Assembly: GCA_041648505.1 (NCBI GenBank)
Contig: JBAZOY010000063.1
Coordinates: 1-13,626, forward strand
DNA length: 13,626 nt
Direction of reading: 5' to 3'
Origin: JBAZOY01 sp041648505
GTDB lineage: Bacteria > Desulfobacterota > Syntrophia > Syntrophales > CG2-30-49-12
Positions 1-7,739 of this stretch are shown in pieces. The position numbers and the translations under genes were made by a program. Numbering within the stretch: the stretch's first letter is position 1; every line of letters starts with the position of its first letter. The notes under the pieces are model-generated. The model worked only from the letters and a program-made list of their open reading frames with translations. It ran no database searches and was not told the origin of the DNA.

Positions 1-178
1 CCAAATATGAGGCATGATAGATTCTCTTCATTCTGAAACTGCTGCCCTCATCACTTTTTTATAAATATGGCGGCTAATTTATATTTAAGCATACAAAACC
101 GCTCGCCCCCACTGCAAAAGCAAGACCTTGTAATCACTGCTATTTTATAGACTACCACACTTATTAACCAATCTTGCC
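1..178. other. non-coding left flank
   Basis: This is AT-rich sequence without a convincing open reading frame on either strand. A minus-strand ATG near position 31 opens a frame that leaves the window after about ten codons. It could be the start of a divergent gene, but it is too short to judge. Confidence 0.4.
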
Positions 179-207
179 TTGACATATAAGTCTTCTTATA
201 TTATTAC
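179..207 (+). promoter_or_regulatory. candidate sigma-70 promoter of the methyltransferase operon
   Basis: A perfect -35 hexamer TTGACA (179-184) is followed after 17 bases by TATTAC (202-207), which matches four of six -10 positions. Transcription would start near 214 and leave a leader of roughly 130 nt before the first gene. The leader contains two CAATTG palindromes around a T-run (about 248-270) but no cobalamin-riboswitch-like core that I can see. Assignment is by pattern only. Confidence 0.45.
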
Positions 208-345
208 TGACTAATCAAAACTCGTCAAAAGGTAGTGCTTTTTAGTCAATTGTTTTTTTGCCAATTGTCCTTACGTTAATTCTAATAATAAAATAATCAT
301 CATTTATTGCACTGTTATTTTGGCAGGTAAGGAAGGTTATAACAA

Positions 346-1038
346 ATGTTAGCAACTGTGACCAAAGAACAGACTGATAATATCTATATTAATAGAGAAC
401 TGGTATGCCGATATATTGGTTACAGTGAGGATGTAGAGCCATCGCCGCGAATAGCATCGCTGCTTGATGAACACATAGACGATGCCAGTCACCTTATTGA
501 ACCTTCGTATTCATACGTAATAAAAAAAGTTAAAAGCATTAAGGAATCCAGAGCCATCATCGAAGATTCTACTGTGTTTGAAAGTGATGTTATCAGTAGA
601 TTACTCGTGCGATGTAGCAAAGTTGCCGTTTTCGTCCTAACCATAGGTAACCGTCTCGAAGAGAATGTCGTAAAGCTAGCTGAGAATCGGATGATCTTAG
701 AATCATATTTGTTAGACGCTATTGGCTCCAGTGCTGTTGAAAGCCTGGCGGACATCGTACAAGAACACATAGGAGAAACCGTAGGCAAAAATGGTCTTGC
801 CATAAGCCTCCGATATAGTCCCGGATATTGTGATTGGAATATCAATCAGCAGAAATTGGTTTTCCGTGCGCTTGGCAAACACACATCTCCTGTTCAGCTT
901 AGTTCTGAGTGTTTAATGACACCACAGAAATCAATATCCGGCATCATAGGGATTGGCCCACGTGAAAATGGTGTCACCAAGTACAATCCCTGTAAAACCT
1001 GTGCAAAACACAACTGCGTAGGTAGAAACAGGAGGTAG
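346..1038 (+). CDS. MetH activation-domain-like protein, probable corrinoid reactivator
   Basis: A 230-residue protein resembling the vitamin B12-dependent methionine synthase activation domain. In MetH that domain binds S-adenosylmethionine and helps re-methylate oxidised cob(II)alamin. Seen: a hydrophobic strand ending LTIG (98-101), the loop RYSPGYCDW (156-164), which corresponds to the conserved R-x-x-PGY segment of the family, and a C-terminal cysteine cluster C216-x2-C219-x4-C224. There is no ferredoxin or ASKHA/RamA domain, so this is a small stand-alone version. AAGGAAGG lies about ten bases before the ATG. It is the first gene of the module, 16 nt before an MttB-family gene, which fits a job in keeping the operon's corrinoid protein active. 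Codon use is more AT-rich than in the genes downstream. The fold call is fairly firm; reactivation of this corrinoid protein is inference. Confidence 0.72.
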   Translation: MLATVTKEQTDNIYINRELVCRYIGYSEDVEPSPRIASLLDEHIDDASHLIEPSYSYVIKKVKSIKESRAIIEDSTVFESDVISRLLVRCSKVAVFVLTIGNRLEENVVKLAENRMILESYLLDAIGSSAVESLADIVQEHIGETVGKNGLAISLRYSPGYCDWNINQQKLVFRALGKHTSPVQLSSECLMTPQKSISGIIGIGPRENGVTKYNPCKTCAKHNCVGRNRR

Positions 1039-1054
1039 AAAGGATTATATATTT

Positions 1055-2494
1055 GTGAGTAAAATTAAAAAGGGGTTAGTTGGCGGCAGTTACAAGCCCC
1101 TGAGCGAAGACGACATTACCCTGATGCATGACACCGCTATGCGGGTATTTGAAGAAGTGGGCTTCCAGGTAAACTCAGCCAAGGCACTTAAAATATTCAA
1201 AGAAGCTGGCGCCAGGATTGAAGACTGTATAGTTAAGATGCCGCGAGACATGGTCATGGACCTTGTCGGAAAAGCTCCCTCGGATATCACTCTACATGGC
1301 CGTAAACCTGAACATGATCTGAACCTGGGAGGTGCCAGGGTTTATGCCGGTACCGGTGGTACCGCTTTAAACATTATCGATGGCGAGACAGGAGAACGGC
1401 GCAGATCTAATCTTGCCGATTTAAAAAACATCGCCAAGCTGGTTGACAGTCTGGATAATATTCACTTTTTCCTTTTACCCACTTACCCCGACGATGTGCC
1501 CGCCGAGAATGTGGATGTCAACCGCTTCTTTGCCGGATTAGATAATACCTCCAAGCATATCATGGGTGGCATTTACACCGCCGAAGGCATGGAACAGGTG
1601 ATCAGTATGGCTCAGACTATCGCCGGTTCTCCGGAGAAGCTGAGACAGAAGCCTATCATCTCTCTGATTCTTTGCGTGATCAGCCCGCTAAAAATCGATG
1701 ATTTCTATGGTGATTTGATAGTTACCGCCGCCGAGGCCGGCATTCCCATCGCTCTACCGGCTGAACCATTGTGTGGTTCGACATCCCCGGTAACATTAGC
1801 CAGTAATGTGCTGGTTCAAACGGTCGATTCGCTGGCCGAAGTTTGTTTGACACAACTGGTCAATCCAGGTACTCCGGCGATCTTTGCCTCGGTAGCTTCG
1901 ACCAATGATTTCCGGGATTTAAAGTACATAACAGGCGCTGTTGAGATGGGGCTTTCCAATGCCGCCAGCGCTCAAATGGCCCAGTTTTACAAGCTCCCGT
2001 TTTATGCCACGGCGGGTATGTCGGATGCTAAAGTGGTTGATGCACAGTGCGGTTACGAATCTGCTATAACTACAATTCTCTGCGCCTTAAGCGGCGCCAA
2101 CTACATCCACGATGCCGCAGGTTTAATGGATTTCGCTCTGAGCGTTAGTTTTGAAAAATACGTTACAGACAACGAGATCATTGGTATGGCTATGCGCGCG
2201 GTTGAGGGCATCCAAGTGAACGAGAAGACCCTGGCCTTTGATCTCATTAAAGAGGTCGGTCCCGGAGGTCATTTCATATATGCCAAACATACCAGAAAAT
2301 ACATGCGCACCGACCACTATCAACCCACGTTGAGCGATCGGAATCACCTGGAAATCTGGGAGAAGAAGGGCAAGCTCGACACGGTCAAGCGTGCCAAGAC
2401 TCGGGTCAAGAAGATACTGGCTGCGCCGGGTTATCATCTTCCGGATGATGTACGCCAACAGGTGATACAAAACATACCCGGAATCATAGATTAA
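1055..2494 (+). CDS. MttB-family (non-pyrrolysine) methylamine/betaine:corrinoid methyltransferase 1
   Basis: A 479-residue member of the trimethylamine methyltransferase (MttB) superfamily. These cytoplasmic TIM-barrel enzymes move a methyl group from a methylated or quaternary amine to a cognate corrinoid protein. Family segments: YAGTGGTALN (97-106), DVNRFFAGLDNTSKHIMGG (154-172), LCGSTSPVTLAS (239-250), QLVNPGTPAIF (267-277) and GMSDAKVVDAQCGYE (321-335). No in-frame amber codon interrupts the gene, so it belongs with the pyrrolysine-free relatives (MtgB, MtpB, MtcB types that use glycine betaine, proline betaine or carnitine) rather than true MttB. Start is GTG at 1055; GGAGG at 1031-1035 overlaps the end of the previous gene, with a second purine patch AAAGG at 1038-1042. 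The substrate cannot be read from sequence alone. Confidence 0.88.
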   Translation: MSKIKKGLVGGSYKPLSEDDITLMHDTAMRVFEEVGFQVNSAKALKIFKEAGARIEDCIVKMPRDMVMDLVGKAPSDITLHGRKPEHDLNLGGARVYAGTGGTALNIIDGETGERRRSNLADLKNIAKLVDSLDNIHFFLLPTYPDDVPAENVDVNRFFAGLDNTSKHIMGGIYTAEGMEQVISMAQTIAGSPEKLRQKPIISLILCVISPLKIDDFYGDLIVTAAEAGIPIALPAEPLCGSTSPVTLASNVLVQTVDSLAEVCLTQLVNPGTPAIFASVASTNDFRDLKYITGAVEMGLSNAASAQMAQFYKLPFYATAGMSDAKVVDAQCGYESAITTILCALSGANYIHDAAGLMDFALSVSFEKYVTDNEIIGMAMRAVEGIQVNEKTLAFDLIKEVGPGGHFIYAKHTRKYMRTDHYQPTLSDRNHLEIWEKKGKLDTVKRAKTRVKKILAAPGYHLPDDVRQQVIQNIPGIID

Positions 2495-2499
2495 TAGAT

Positions 2500-2571
2500 C
2501 ATTCTGAGCATAGTGGAGAATCTAACTTCAAAAGGTTGAGATTCTTTATTCGTTGAGGCTTATTCAGAATT
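2500..2571. repeat. imperfect long hairpin (REP-like dispersed repeat)
   Basis: The spacer after the first methyltransferase folds back on itself. ATTCTGA (2501-2507) pairs with TCAGAAT (2564-2570), and AGAATCT (2517-2523) pairs with AGATTCT (2539-2545), extended by AAC/GTT with a bulge. The left arm resembles the 'cattctgagc...agaatct' dispersed repeat that I recall from many bacterial genomes. It is not followed by a clean T-run, so I call it a repeat rather than a terminator, although it could reduce transcription between the two genes. Confidence 0.6.
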
Positions 2572-2612
2572 ACATGAGCGTATTAAGTTATAATAATTAA
2601 ACAATTACTATT

Positions 2613-2619
2613 GGAAAGG
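2613..2619 (+). promoter_or_regulatory. ribosome binding site that sets the start at 2626
   Basis: GGAAAGG lies six bases before ATG 2626. An upstream in-frame TTG at 2611 would overlap this site and add five residues (MERFK) that the family lacks, so the ATG is preferred. Confidence 0.65.
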
Positions 2620-2625
2620 TTTAAA

Positions 2626-3435
2626 ATGCTGGTTATTGGAGAAAAAATAAACGCGTCAAACAAATCCGTCGGCAAGGCCATTGCGGAAAAAGACTCTGCT
2701 TTTCTGGCAAATCTGGCCAAGATGGAAGATGAAGCCGGAGCTGACTTCATTGATGTAAATGCCGGTGTAGGCAAGGATGCCCGCGAAAACGCCGGGGCTA
2801 TCATGGAATGGCTGATAGATGTGGTTCAAAACGCTACCTCGAAACCTATCTGCATAGATAGCGATGACCCGGCAATGATCAAGGCTGCTCTGGGTAAATA
2901 CCGGGGTGATAAGGTGATGATCAATTCTGTCAACGCCGAGCCGGATCGGCTGGACCCCATCGGCAGGCTGGCCGCTGAACACAACGCCGCACTGGTGGCG
3001 CTAGTGATGCAAGAGGGTGGCATCCCTCAAACAGTTGAAGAGCGAGTCTCGGCTGCCGAAATTATCATGACCCACCTGAAGAAATTGGGCGTAAAAGAGG
3101 AGAACGTGTACTTTGATCCATTGGTGCTGCCCATTTCGGTAGACCAGTCACAAGGGATAGTAACATTAAACACTATCCGTGAAATCAAGTCTCGCTATCC
3201 TGATGCTAAAACCACCATGGGATTGAGCAACATATCCTTCGGCCTGCCCAATCGGGGCATGATCAACCGCTCTTTCATGCTGATGTCGGTGGCTGCAGGA
3301 CTTGATTCGGCCATTCTGGACCCGCTTGATGCCAAGATGATGAGTCTGGTTAAAATTTCCGATATGCTGTCCGGGAAAGACCAGTCATGTAAACAGTACA
3401 TAAAGGCTTACAGAAAAGGCCTTCTAATTGAATAG
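2626..3435 (+). CDS. methyltetrahydrofolate:corrinoid methyltransferase (AcsE/MtgA type)
   Basis: A 269-residue pterin-binding enzyme of the dihydropteroate synthase-like TIM-barrel class, the usual length for AcsE/MtgA. It moves methyl groups between a corrinoid protein and tetrahydrofolate. In betaine catabolism the direction is methyl-corrinoid to H4folate. Visible family segments are the N-terminal IGEKIN strand (4-9), FIDVNAG (41-47), CIDSDDPAMIKAAL (76-89), MINSVNAE (98-105), FDPLVLPIS (153-161) and GLSNISFGLPNR (199-210), which supply the Asp and Asn residues that hold the pterin. No corrinoid or iron-sulfur domain is fused. The gene lies between two MttB paralogues, 131 nt after the first (a spacer holding the hairpin repeat) and 100 nt before the second. 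It probably serves both. MetH-type activity is excluded by the absence of the other MetH modules. Confidence 0.9.
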   Translation: MLVIGEKINASNKSVGKAIAEKDSAFLANLAKMEDEAGADFIDVNAGVGKDARENAGAIMEWLIDVVQNATSKPICIDSDDPAMIKAALGKYRGDKVMINSVNAEPDRLDPIGRLAAEHNAALVALVMQEGGIPQTVEERVSAAEIIMTHLKKLGVKEENVYFDPLVLPISVDQSQGIVTLNTIREIKSRYPDAKTTMGLSNISFGLPNRGMINRSFMLMSVAAGLDSAILDPLDAKMMSLVKISDMLSGKDQSCKQYIKAYRKGLLIE

Positions 3436-3535
3436 CAGGCAATACCTGTTCCCACCCCCGATGGAATTATGAGGGAGGAATATTTATATATCCTTTTCCA
3501 TCAAGGAAGAGGAAAATGCATACAAGGAGAAGGAA

Positions 3536-5065
3536 ATGCCCAGAAAAGGACTATTAATCGAAAGACCCCTGACCCGAATCAACCAAAAACAGATCGAGCA
3601 AATTCATCAGGCATCGATGGATATCCTGATGGACCCCGGTCTCATCTGCTTCAATAAGGAAGCGGCGCAGATATTTGCCGCCAACGGCGCAGATGTTTCC
3701 GAAATCACCCCCGCCGACCACCCGACCTGGCTGGTCAAGATTCCGGAAAAGCTGGTTGCCAAAGCCCTGGAGAGCTCCCCGAAGACGGTGAAACTGGGCG
3801 GCAGAAATCCGGATAACGCCATTATCATGAATGGTGAAGAGTCGCGGGTGTTTTTTATTTCAGGTTCGGAAACCAATATCTGGATGGATGTTGACTTCCC
3901 TGCCTACGTCAAGAAGGATGATCCCAGCGTTGAGATTCAAGCCCCGGAATGGAAGCACAGACGCGGCACCGTAGCCGACCTGTGCCAGTCGGCACACGTT
4001 TGTGAACATCTGGAAACGCTGGACGGTTACATCCGCACAGTCAATATCCAGGACAAGGACATCACCGAGGAGAACAAGGATGTCAATAAGTATTTCGCCT
4101 CGCTGAACAACACCACCAAGCACGTCATGGCCGGGCTTACCAGTCTGAACCAGTTGGATAACGTGGTTCACATGGCCGAGATCATCGCCGGCGGCAAAGA
4201 GCAACTCAGGGAAAACCCCATCATCTCCTTTATCACCTGCCTGGTCAAGAGCCCACTTCAGTTTGTGGAGGACACCACCGACACCTTTATCGAGCTCTGC
4301 AAACGTGGTCTGCCCGTGGTAGTCTCCTCAGCACCACAGGCCGGAAGCACCGCTCCCATCAAAGAGATCGGCATTATCGCCCAGATCAACGCCGAGGTAC
4401 TGGCGGGAATCACCCTGGGTCAACTGGTCAATCCCGGAACGCCGGTGCTCTACGGCAGTGTGCCTGTCAGGGCCCGCATGGATACCTTAAACGACTCCTA
4501 TGGCTGCGTTGAAACTAGCCAGTACAACATTGATTGCGTGCAGCTGGCACGGTTCTATAAAATCCCGAACTATTCCACTTCCGGCGTCTGCGATACAAAA
4601 GTGCCGGGGCAACAGTCAACTGTTGAACGATTGTTCTCCGACATCCTGGTGGCGTTGGCCGGACCACAGTACCTGCATTGCGCTTACGGTTTGCTGGATT
4701 GCAACTCCATTTTCTGCCTGCCGCAGGCGGTTCTGGATGATGCCCATTTCCAGATGATTAAATTTTTCCTCCGAAATCCCAAAATCGATGAGGAAGAGAT
4801 CGCTGAAGTGCTAGGCCAGATCCGAAAAGTAAGCGCCACGCCGCAAAAACTTTTTATCAGTTATATAAGAAAGGTAATGCGCAGTGGACAGCTTTCAGCA
4901 GCCTATCCATTTGAGAGTGAATCGGGAGATAACGTCTTCAAGCTGGCTTACGAGAGGACTCAAGATCTTCTGGCAAAACCAGTCGATCATATCGACGAAG
5001 TTACTACCAAAAGGATTTTCGAGGAAATCCCGGGTTTGTTGCCCAGACTAAACATCTATAAATAA
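3536..5065 (+). CDS. MttB-family (non-pyrrolysine) methylamine/betaine:corrinoid methyltransferase 2
   Basis: A 509-residue second MttB-superfamily protein, clearly homologous to the first but far from identical. Matching segments are DVNKYFASLNNTTKHVMAG (182-200), LVKSPLQF (236-243), PQAGSTAPI (267-275), QLVNPGTPVLYGS (296-308) and GVCDTKVPGQQ (350-360). Between VFFISGS (105-111) and RRGTVADL (142-149) it carries about 20 extra residues relative to paralogue 1, including the acidic/aromatic stretch MDVDFPAYVKKDD (117-129). No in-frame amber codon is present, so it does not use pyrrolysine. AAGGAGA at 3524-3530 is five bases before ATG 3536. The corrinoid-protein gene follows after 66 nt, the usual neighbour for this family. 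Its substrate is likely another quaternary amine, or a different methylation state of the same one; that is inference. Confidence 0.88.
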   Translation: MPRKGLLIERPLTRINQKQIEQIHQASMDILMDPGLICFNKEAAQIFAANGADVSEITPADHPTWLVKIPEKLVAKALESSPKTVKLGGRNPDNAIIMNGEESRVFFISGSETNIWMDVDFPAYVKKDDPSVEIQAPEWKHRRGTVADLCQSAHVCEHLETLDGYIRTVNIQDKDITEENKDVNKYFASLNNTTKHVMAGLTSLNQLDNVVHMAEIIAGGKEQLRENPIISFITCLVKSPLQFVEDTTDTFIELCKRGLPVVVSSAPQAGSTAPIKEIGIIAQINAEVLAGITLGQLVNPGTPVLYGSVPVRARMDTLNDSYGCVETSQYNIDCVQLARFYKIPNYSTSGVCDTKVPGQQSTVERLFSDILVALAGPQYLHCAYGLLDCNSIFCLPQAVLDDAHFQMIKFFLRNPKIDEEEIAEVLGQIRKVSATPQKLFISYIRKVMRSGQLSAAYPFESESGDNVFKLAYERTQDLLAKPVDHIDEVTTKRIFEEIPGLLPRLNIYK

Positions 5066-5131
5066 TGGCCAAGGGGGCACTCTCGCAGGGTTTGCCCATA
5101 CATAATTGCAAAAAATCAGGAGAGAAAAAAT

Positions 5132-5809
5132 ATGAGCGAAGACATCATTAAAATGCTGAAGGAAAACGTCATCCAAGGGAGAAAGACGGCTGAAGACGAG
5201 GGCATCGACGAAGGCCTGACGGGGCCGGGTGTCGTCGAGTTGACCCGGCAGGCCATTGAGACCAAGGTCCCTGCCGATAAAATCATTACCGACGGCCTGA
5301 CCGCCGGGATGCAGGTAGTGGGTGAAAAGTACGCCAGCAAGGAATATTTCATTCCCGATATGCTGGCTTCCGCCGAAGCGGTTGGTGAAGCCATGGAGAT
5401 TCTGAAACCTTATCTGGAAGCCGCCAGTGTTGCAACAAAAGGTACATTTGCCATCGTCACTGTCAAGGGCGATATCCATGATATCGGTAAGAACATCGTA
5501 GCCATTCTGCTCAAGGGAGCCGGTTATGAGGTTTCAGATCTAGGCACCGATGTGCCCACCGAAAAGATTATTGAATTTGTTAAGAATGAGAAACCCGATT
5601 ATTTGGGGCTTTCCGCTTTACTGACCACAACCATGGTGGCCATGAAACAAATCATCGAGGCGCTCAAAGCGGCCGGTTTGAGGGATTCCGTCAAGATACT
5701 TATCGGTGGTGCCGCCGTCTCCAACGACTATGCCGGGGAGATTGGCGCAGACTTCTATTGCATCGACGGCTTCGATGCGGTCAAGAAGCTCGATGCGCTG
5801 GCAGCATAA
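5132..5809 (+). CDS. methyltransferase corrinoid protein (MttC/MtgC-like)
   Basis: A 225-residue methyl-carrier protein. Residues 1-95 form the helical cap domain (a B12-binding 2 type, with YIPD-like YFIPDML at 72-78). Residues 105-222 form the Rossmann-like B12-binding domain with the lower-ligand motif D114-I-H116-D-I-G119, so His116 should coordinate cobalt. Then follow SALLTTT (161-167), which contacts the nucleotide tail, and IGGAAVS (191-197). The cobalt cycles between Co(I) and methyl-Co(III), shuttling methyl groups from the MttB-like proteins to the pterin enzyme. AGGAG (5118-5122) precedes the ATG by nine bases. It is the only corrinoid protein in the window although two methyltransferase paralogues are present. 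The family is certain; the exact partners are inferred from position. Confidence 0.95.
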   Translation: MSEDIIKMLKENVIQGRKTAEDEGIDEGLTGPGVVELTRQAIETKVPADKIITDGLTAGMQVVGEKYASKEYFIPDMLASAEAVGEAMEILKPYLEAASVATKGTFAIVTVKGDIHDIGKNIVAILLKGAGYEVSDLGTDVPTEKIIEFVKNEKPDYLGLSALLTTTMVAMKQIIEALKAAGLRDSVKILIGGAAVSNDYAGEIGADFYCIDGFDAVKKLDALAA

Positions 5810-5853
5810 AAGAGCAAAAGCAAGCTTGATGCCACCTGAATAATAGAGGATAT

Positions 5854-6052
5854 GAGACCTTTGCAAAACAGAGAAAATTGGATTAAGAAGGCACGAATTA
5901 AAGATTTTTCGGGCACCATGCCGTCGCAGCGCAGCGTAAGAAAAGGCAATGTTTGAGCGTGTAAGCGCGAGTTGTGCCTTTGCCGCGAAGCAAGACGTTG
6001 CATGGTCGAAAAAGATTTTTAAGTACCCCAAAATACAATTTTCAAAGCTCTC
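5854..6052. mobile_element. MITE-like non-autonomous inverted-repeat element
   Basis: A 199-bp element with imperfect terminal inverted repeats: the left end reads GAGACCTTTGCAAAA (5854-5868) and the right end reads GAGAGCTTTGAAAAT on the opposite strand. It is flanked on both sides by GATAT (5849-5853 and 6053-6057), which looks like a 5-bp target duplication. The two halves continue to pair internally: TTAAAGATTTTTCG against the complement of CGAAAAAGATTTTTAAG, CCATG against CATGG, and AAAGGCA against TGCCTTT near the centre. No credible gene lies inside. Minus-strand frames across it are translations of the repeat. I associate this end sequence with dispersed repeats of Desulfobacterota, from memory. 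Confidence 0.65.
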
Positions 6053-6128
6053 GATATATATTCCCGATTGGGCAGGCATAACATGTAAAGTAAATAATTT
6101 CGATATAACATAAAGGATGGTGAGTTTC

Positions 6129-7739
6129 ATGTGCGGTATAGCAGGATGTTTTGGTATAGAAGACACAGCAACAATCAATAAAATGCTGGATGCATTGCCC
6201 CATCGCGGGCCCGACGATCGCGGCATTCACACCTTTAACAATATGGTCTTCGGACATACCCGGCTTTCCATTGTCGACGTGGCCAAGGGGCACCAGCCGA
6301 TTCTGGCCAACGGAGGACGGACGGGAATCATCTGCAATGGAGAGATTTATAATTTCCGGCAGATAAGAGAGCGCATTAAGGGCAAATTCCCCTTCACCAC
6401 CGACTCGGATTCAGAAACCATCTTGCATCTCTATCAGGAGGTCGGCTCGGACTGCGTTTATGATCTGGATGGCATGTTTGCCTTTGCCATCTGGGATGGC
6501 GACGATTACATGCTGGCACGCGATCCAATCGGTATCAAACCTCTTTATTACGGCTATGTCGATAACAAAATGTACTTCAGCTCCGAGCTGGGGGCTATGA
6601 GCCTGGCCGGTATTGCGGAGGTCCACGAACTCCCCGCCGGATACTACTACACTCCGAAAGAGGGTTTCGTTCAGTATTACGTGGTGCCGCCTATTCAGCA
6701 TCACATGCTCACTGATGTTGAGGAAGCCTGCGAACTGATCCGCAACCGGTTTATTAAGGCGGTCAAAAAACGCCTGCTGGCAGATAAGGAAATCCATGTG
6801 GGTTCCTTCTGTTCCGGGGGCCTGGACTCCAGCCTCGTGGCAGCCATCGCTGCCGATGAGATTCCGCACCTGCATACCTTTGTAGTGGGTATGAGAGATG
6901 CCGCCGGTGTGGAGAGCGATGACCTTAAAGCTTCACGGATTGCCGCCAAGCATATCGGCTCGACTCATCACGAATACATCTTTACCGAAGATGAATATTA
7001 CGAAGCCCTGCCGCTGGTGATAAATAAGCTGGAGACCTATGATCCGTCGCTGGTGCGCTGTGCCGTCCCCTGCTACTTCACCTGCAAGTGCGCCGCCGAT
7101 TACGTAACAGTGGTGCTCACCGGCGAGGGGGCTGATGAGATTTTCGCCGGCTATCACTACATGAAGAACTTCCCCAGAGGCAAGATCAACTGGGAGGCCA
7201 GACGGCTGATTCAGGGGGTGCACAATATCAATTTGCAGCGGGCCGACCGCATGGGAATGTATTTCAGTCTGGAGCTGCGGGTGCCCTTCTTCGACGTCTC
7301 CATGGTGGATCTGGCCATGATGATTCCCCCGGAACTAAAGATTCGCGAGCACAACGGCGCTTTGATAGAGAAATGGATATTAAGGAAGGCTTTCGAGAAA
7401 AGCGGCTATCTGCCGGATGACATCCTGTGGCGCTATAAGGTCCAGTACACCCAGGGCGCCGGGTGTGAGGATCTTGGTGAAAAAATGGCCAACAGCGAAC
7501 TGAGCGATGCCGAATATGAGCGTATCGTAGCCGAGAATCATGGTGCGGTGATCAACAGTAAGGAAGCTGCCTACTACTTCAAGATTTTCCGGCAGTATCA
7601 TCCACAGGACTCGGTTTTGAAATCCATCGGCATCTGGACCGGATTTGATTTCGCCGAAGAACGGGAAAAGGTTAGAGGCTCTGTCGATGGTGATCTGAAA
7701 CACGATCATGTCGAAGAAAAAATAGCGGTAATTACTTGA
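6129..7739 (+). CDS. asnB: asparagine synthase (glutamine-hydrolysing)
   Basis: A 536-residue AsnB: ATP-dependent amidation of aspartate with glutamine as nitrogen donor, in the cytoplasm. The N-terminal glutaminase domain starts MCGIAGCFG, and the true start must be ATG 6129 so that Cys2 becomes the N-terminal nucleophile; an ATG 12 bases upstream would bury it. Other glutaminase residues are HRGPDD (25-30), TRLSIVD (44-50), NGEIYNF (70-76) and DSETILHLY (94-102). The synthetase domain carries the PP-loop SGGLDSS (229-235), the aspartate-binding region ETYDPS (302-307), TGEGADEIFAGY (331-342) and LRVPFFDV (383-390). Length is close to the 554 of E. coli AsnB, so it is complete. It follows the MITE-like element and overlaps the next gene by one base. 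Whether it makes free asparagine or amidates something else cannot be decided here. Confidence 0.94.
   Translation: MCGIAGCFGIEDTATINKMLDALPHRGPDDRGIHTFNNMVFGHTRLSIVDVAKGHQPILANGGRTGIICNGEIYNFRQIRERIKGKFPFTTDSDSETILHLYQEVGSDCVYDLDGMFAFAIWDGDDYMLARDPIGIKPLYYGYVDNKMYFSSELGAMSLAGIAEVHELPAGYYYTPKEGFVQYYVVPPIQHHMLTDVEEACELIRNRFIKAVKKRLLADKEIHVGSFCSGGLDSSLVAAIAADEIPHLHTFVVGMRDAAGVESDDLKASRIAAKHIGSTHHEYIFTEDEYYEALPLVINKLETYDPSLVRCAVPCYFTCKCAADYVTVVLTGEGADEIFAGYHYMKNFPRGKINWEARRLIQGVHNINLQRADRMGMYFSLELRVPFFDVSMVDLAMMIPPELKIREHNGALIEKWILRKAFEKSGYLPDDILWRYKVQYTQGAGCEDLGEKMANSELSDAEYERIVAENHGAVINSKEAAYYFKIFRQYHPQDSVLKSIGIWTGFDFAEEREKVRGSVDGDLKHDHVEEKIAVIT

Noticed and set aside
1..31. Possible divergent gene start on the minus strand (ATG at 29-31, about ten codons to the edge)
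   Set aside because: Too short to tell from chance, and there is no convincing ribosome site.
214..345. Cobalamin riboswitch in the leader of the methyltransferase operon
   Set aside because: No B12-box-like core or matching stems are visible; the leader is AT-rich with only simple palindromes.
3469..3657. Plus-strand frame of 62 codons before and inside the second MttB gene
   Set aside because: It overlaps the well-supported gene start at 3536 in another frame and shows no protein character.
1055..5065. Pyrrolysine (UAG) read-through in the MttB-family genes
   Set aside because: Both frames are full length and contain no internal TAG, so they are pyrrolysine-free homologues.
5618..6226. 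Minus-strand frame across the corrinoid gene end, the repeat element and the asnB start
   Set aside because: It is antisense to two clear genes, and the rest is a translation of the inverted repeat.
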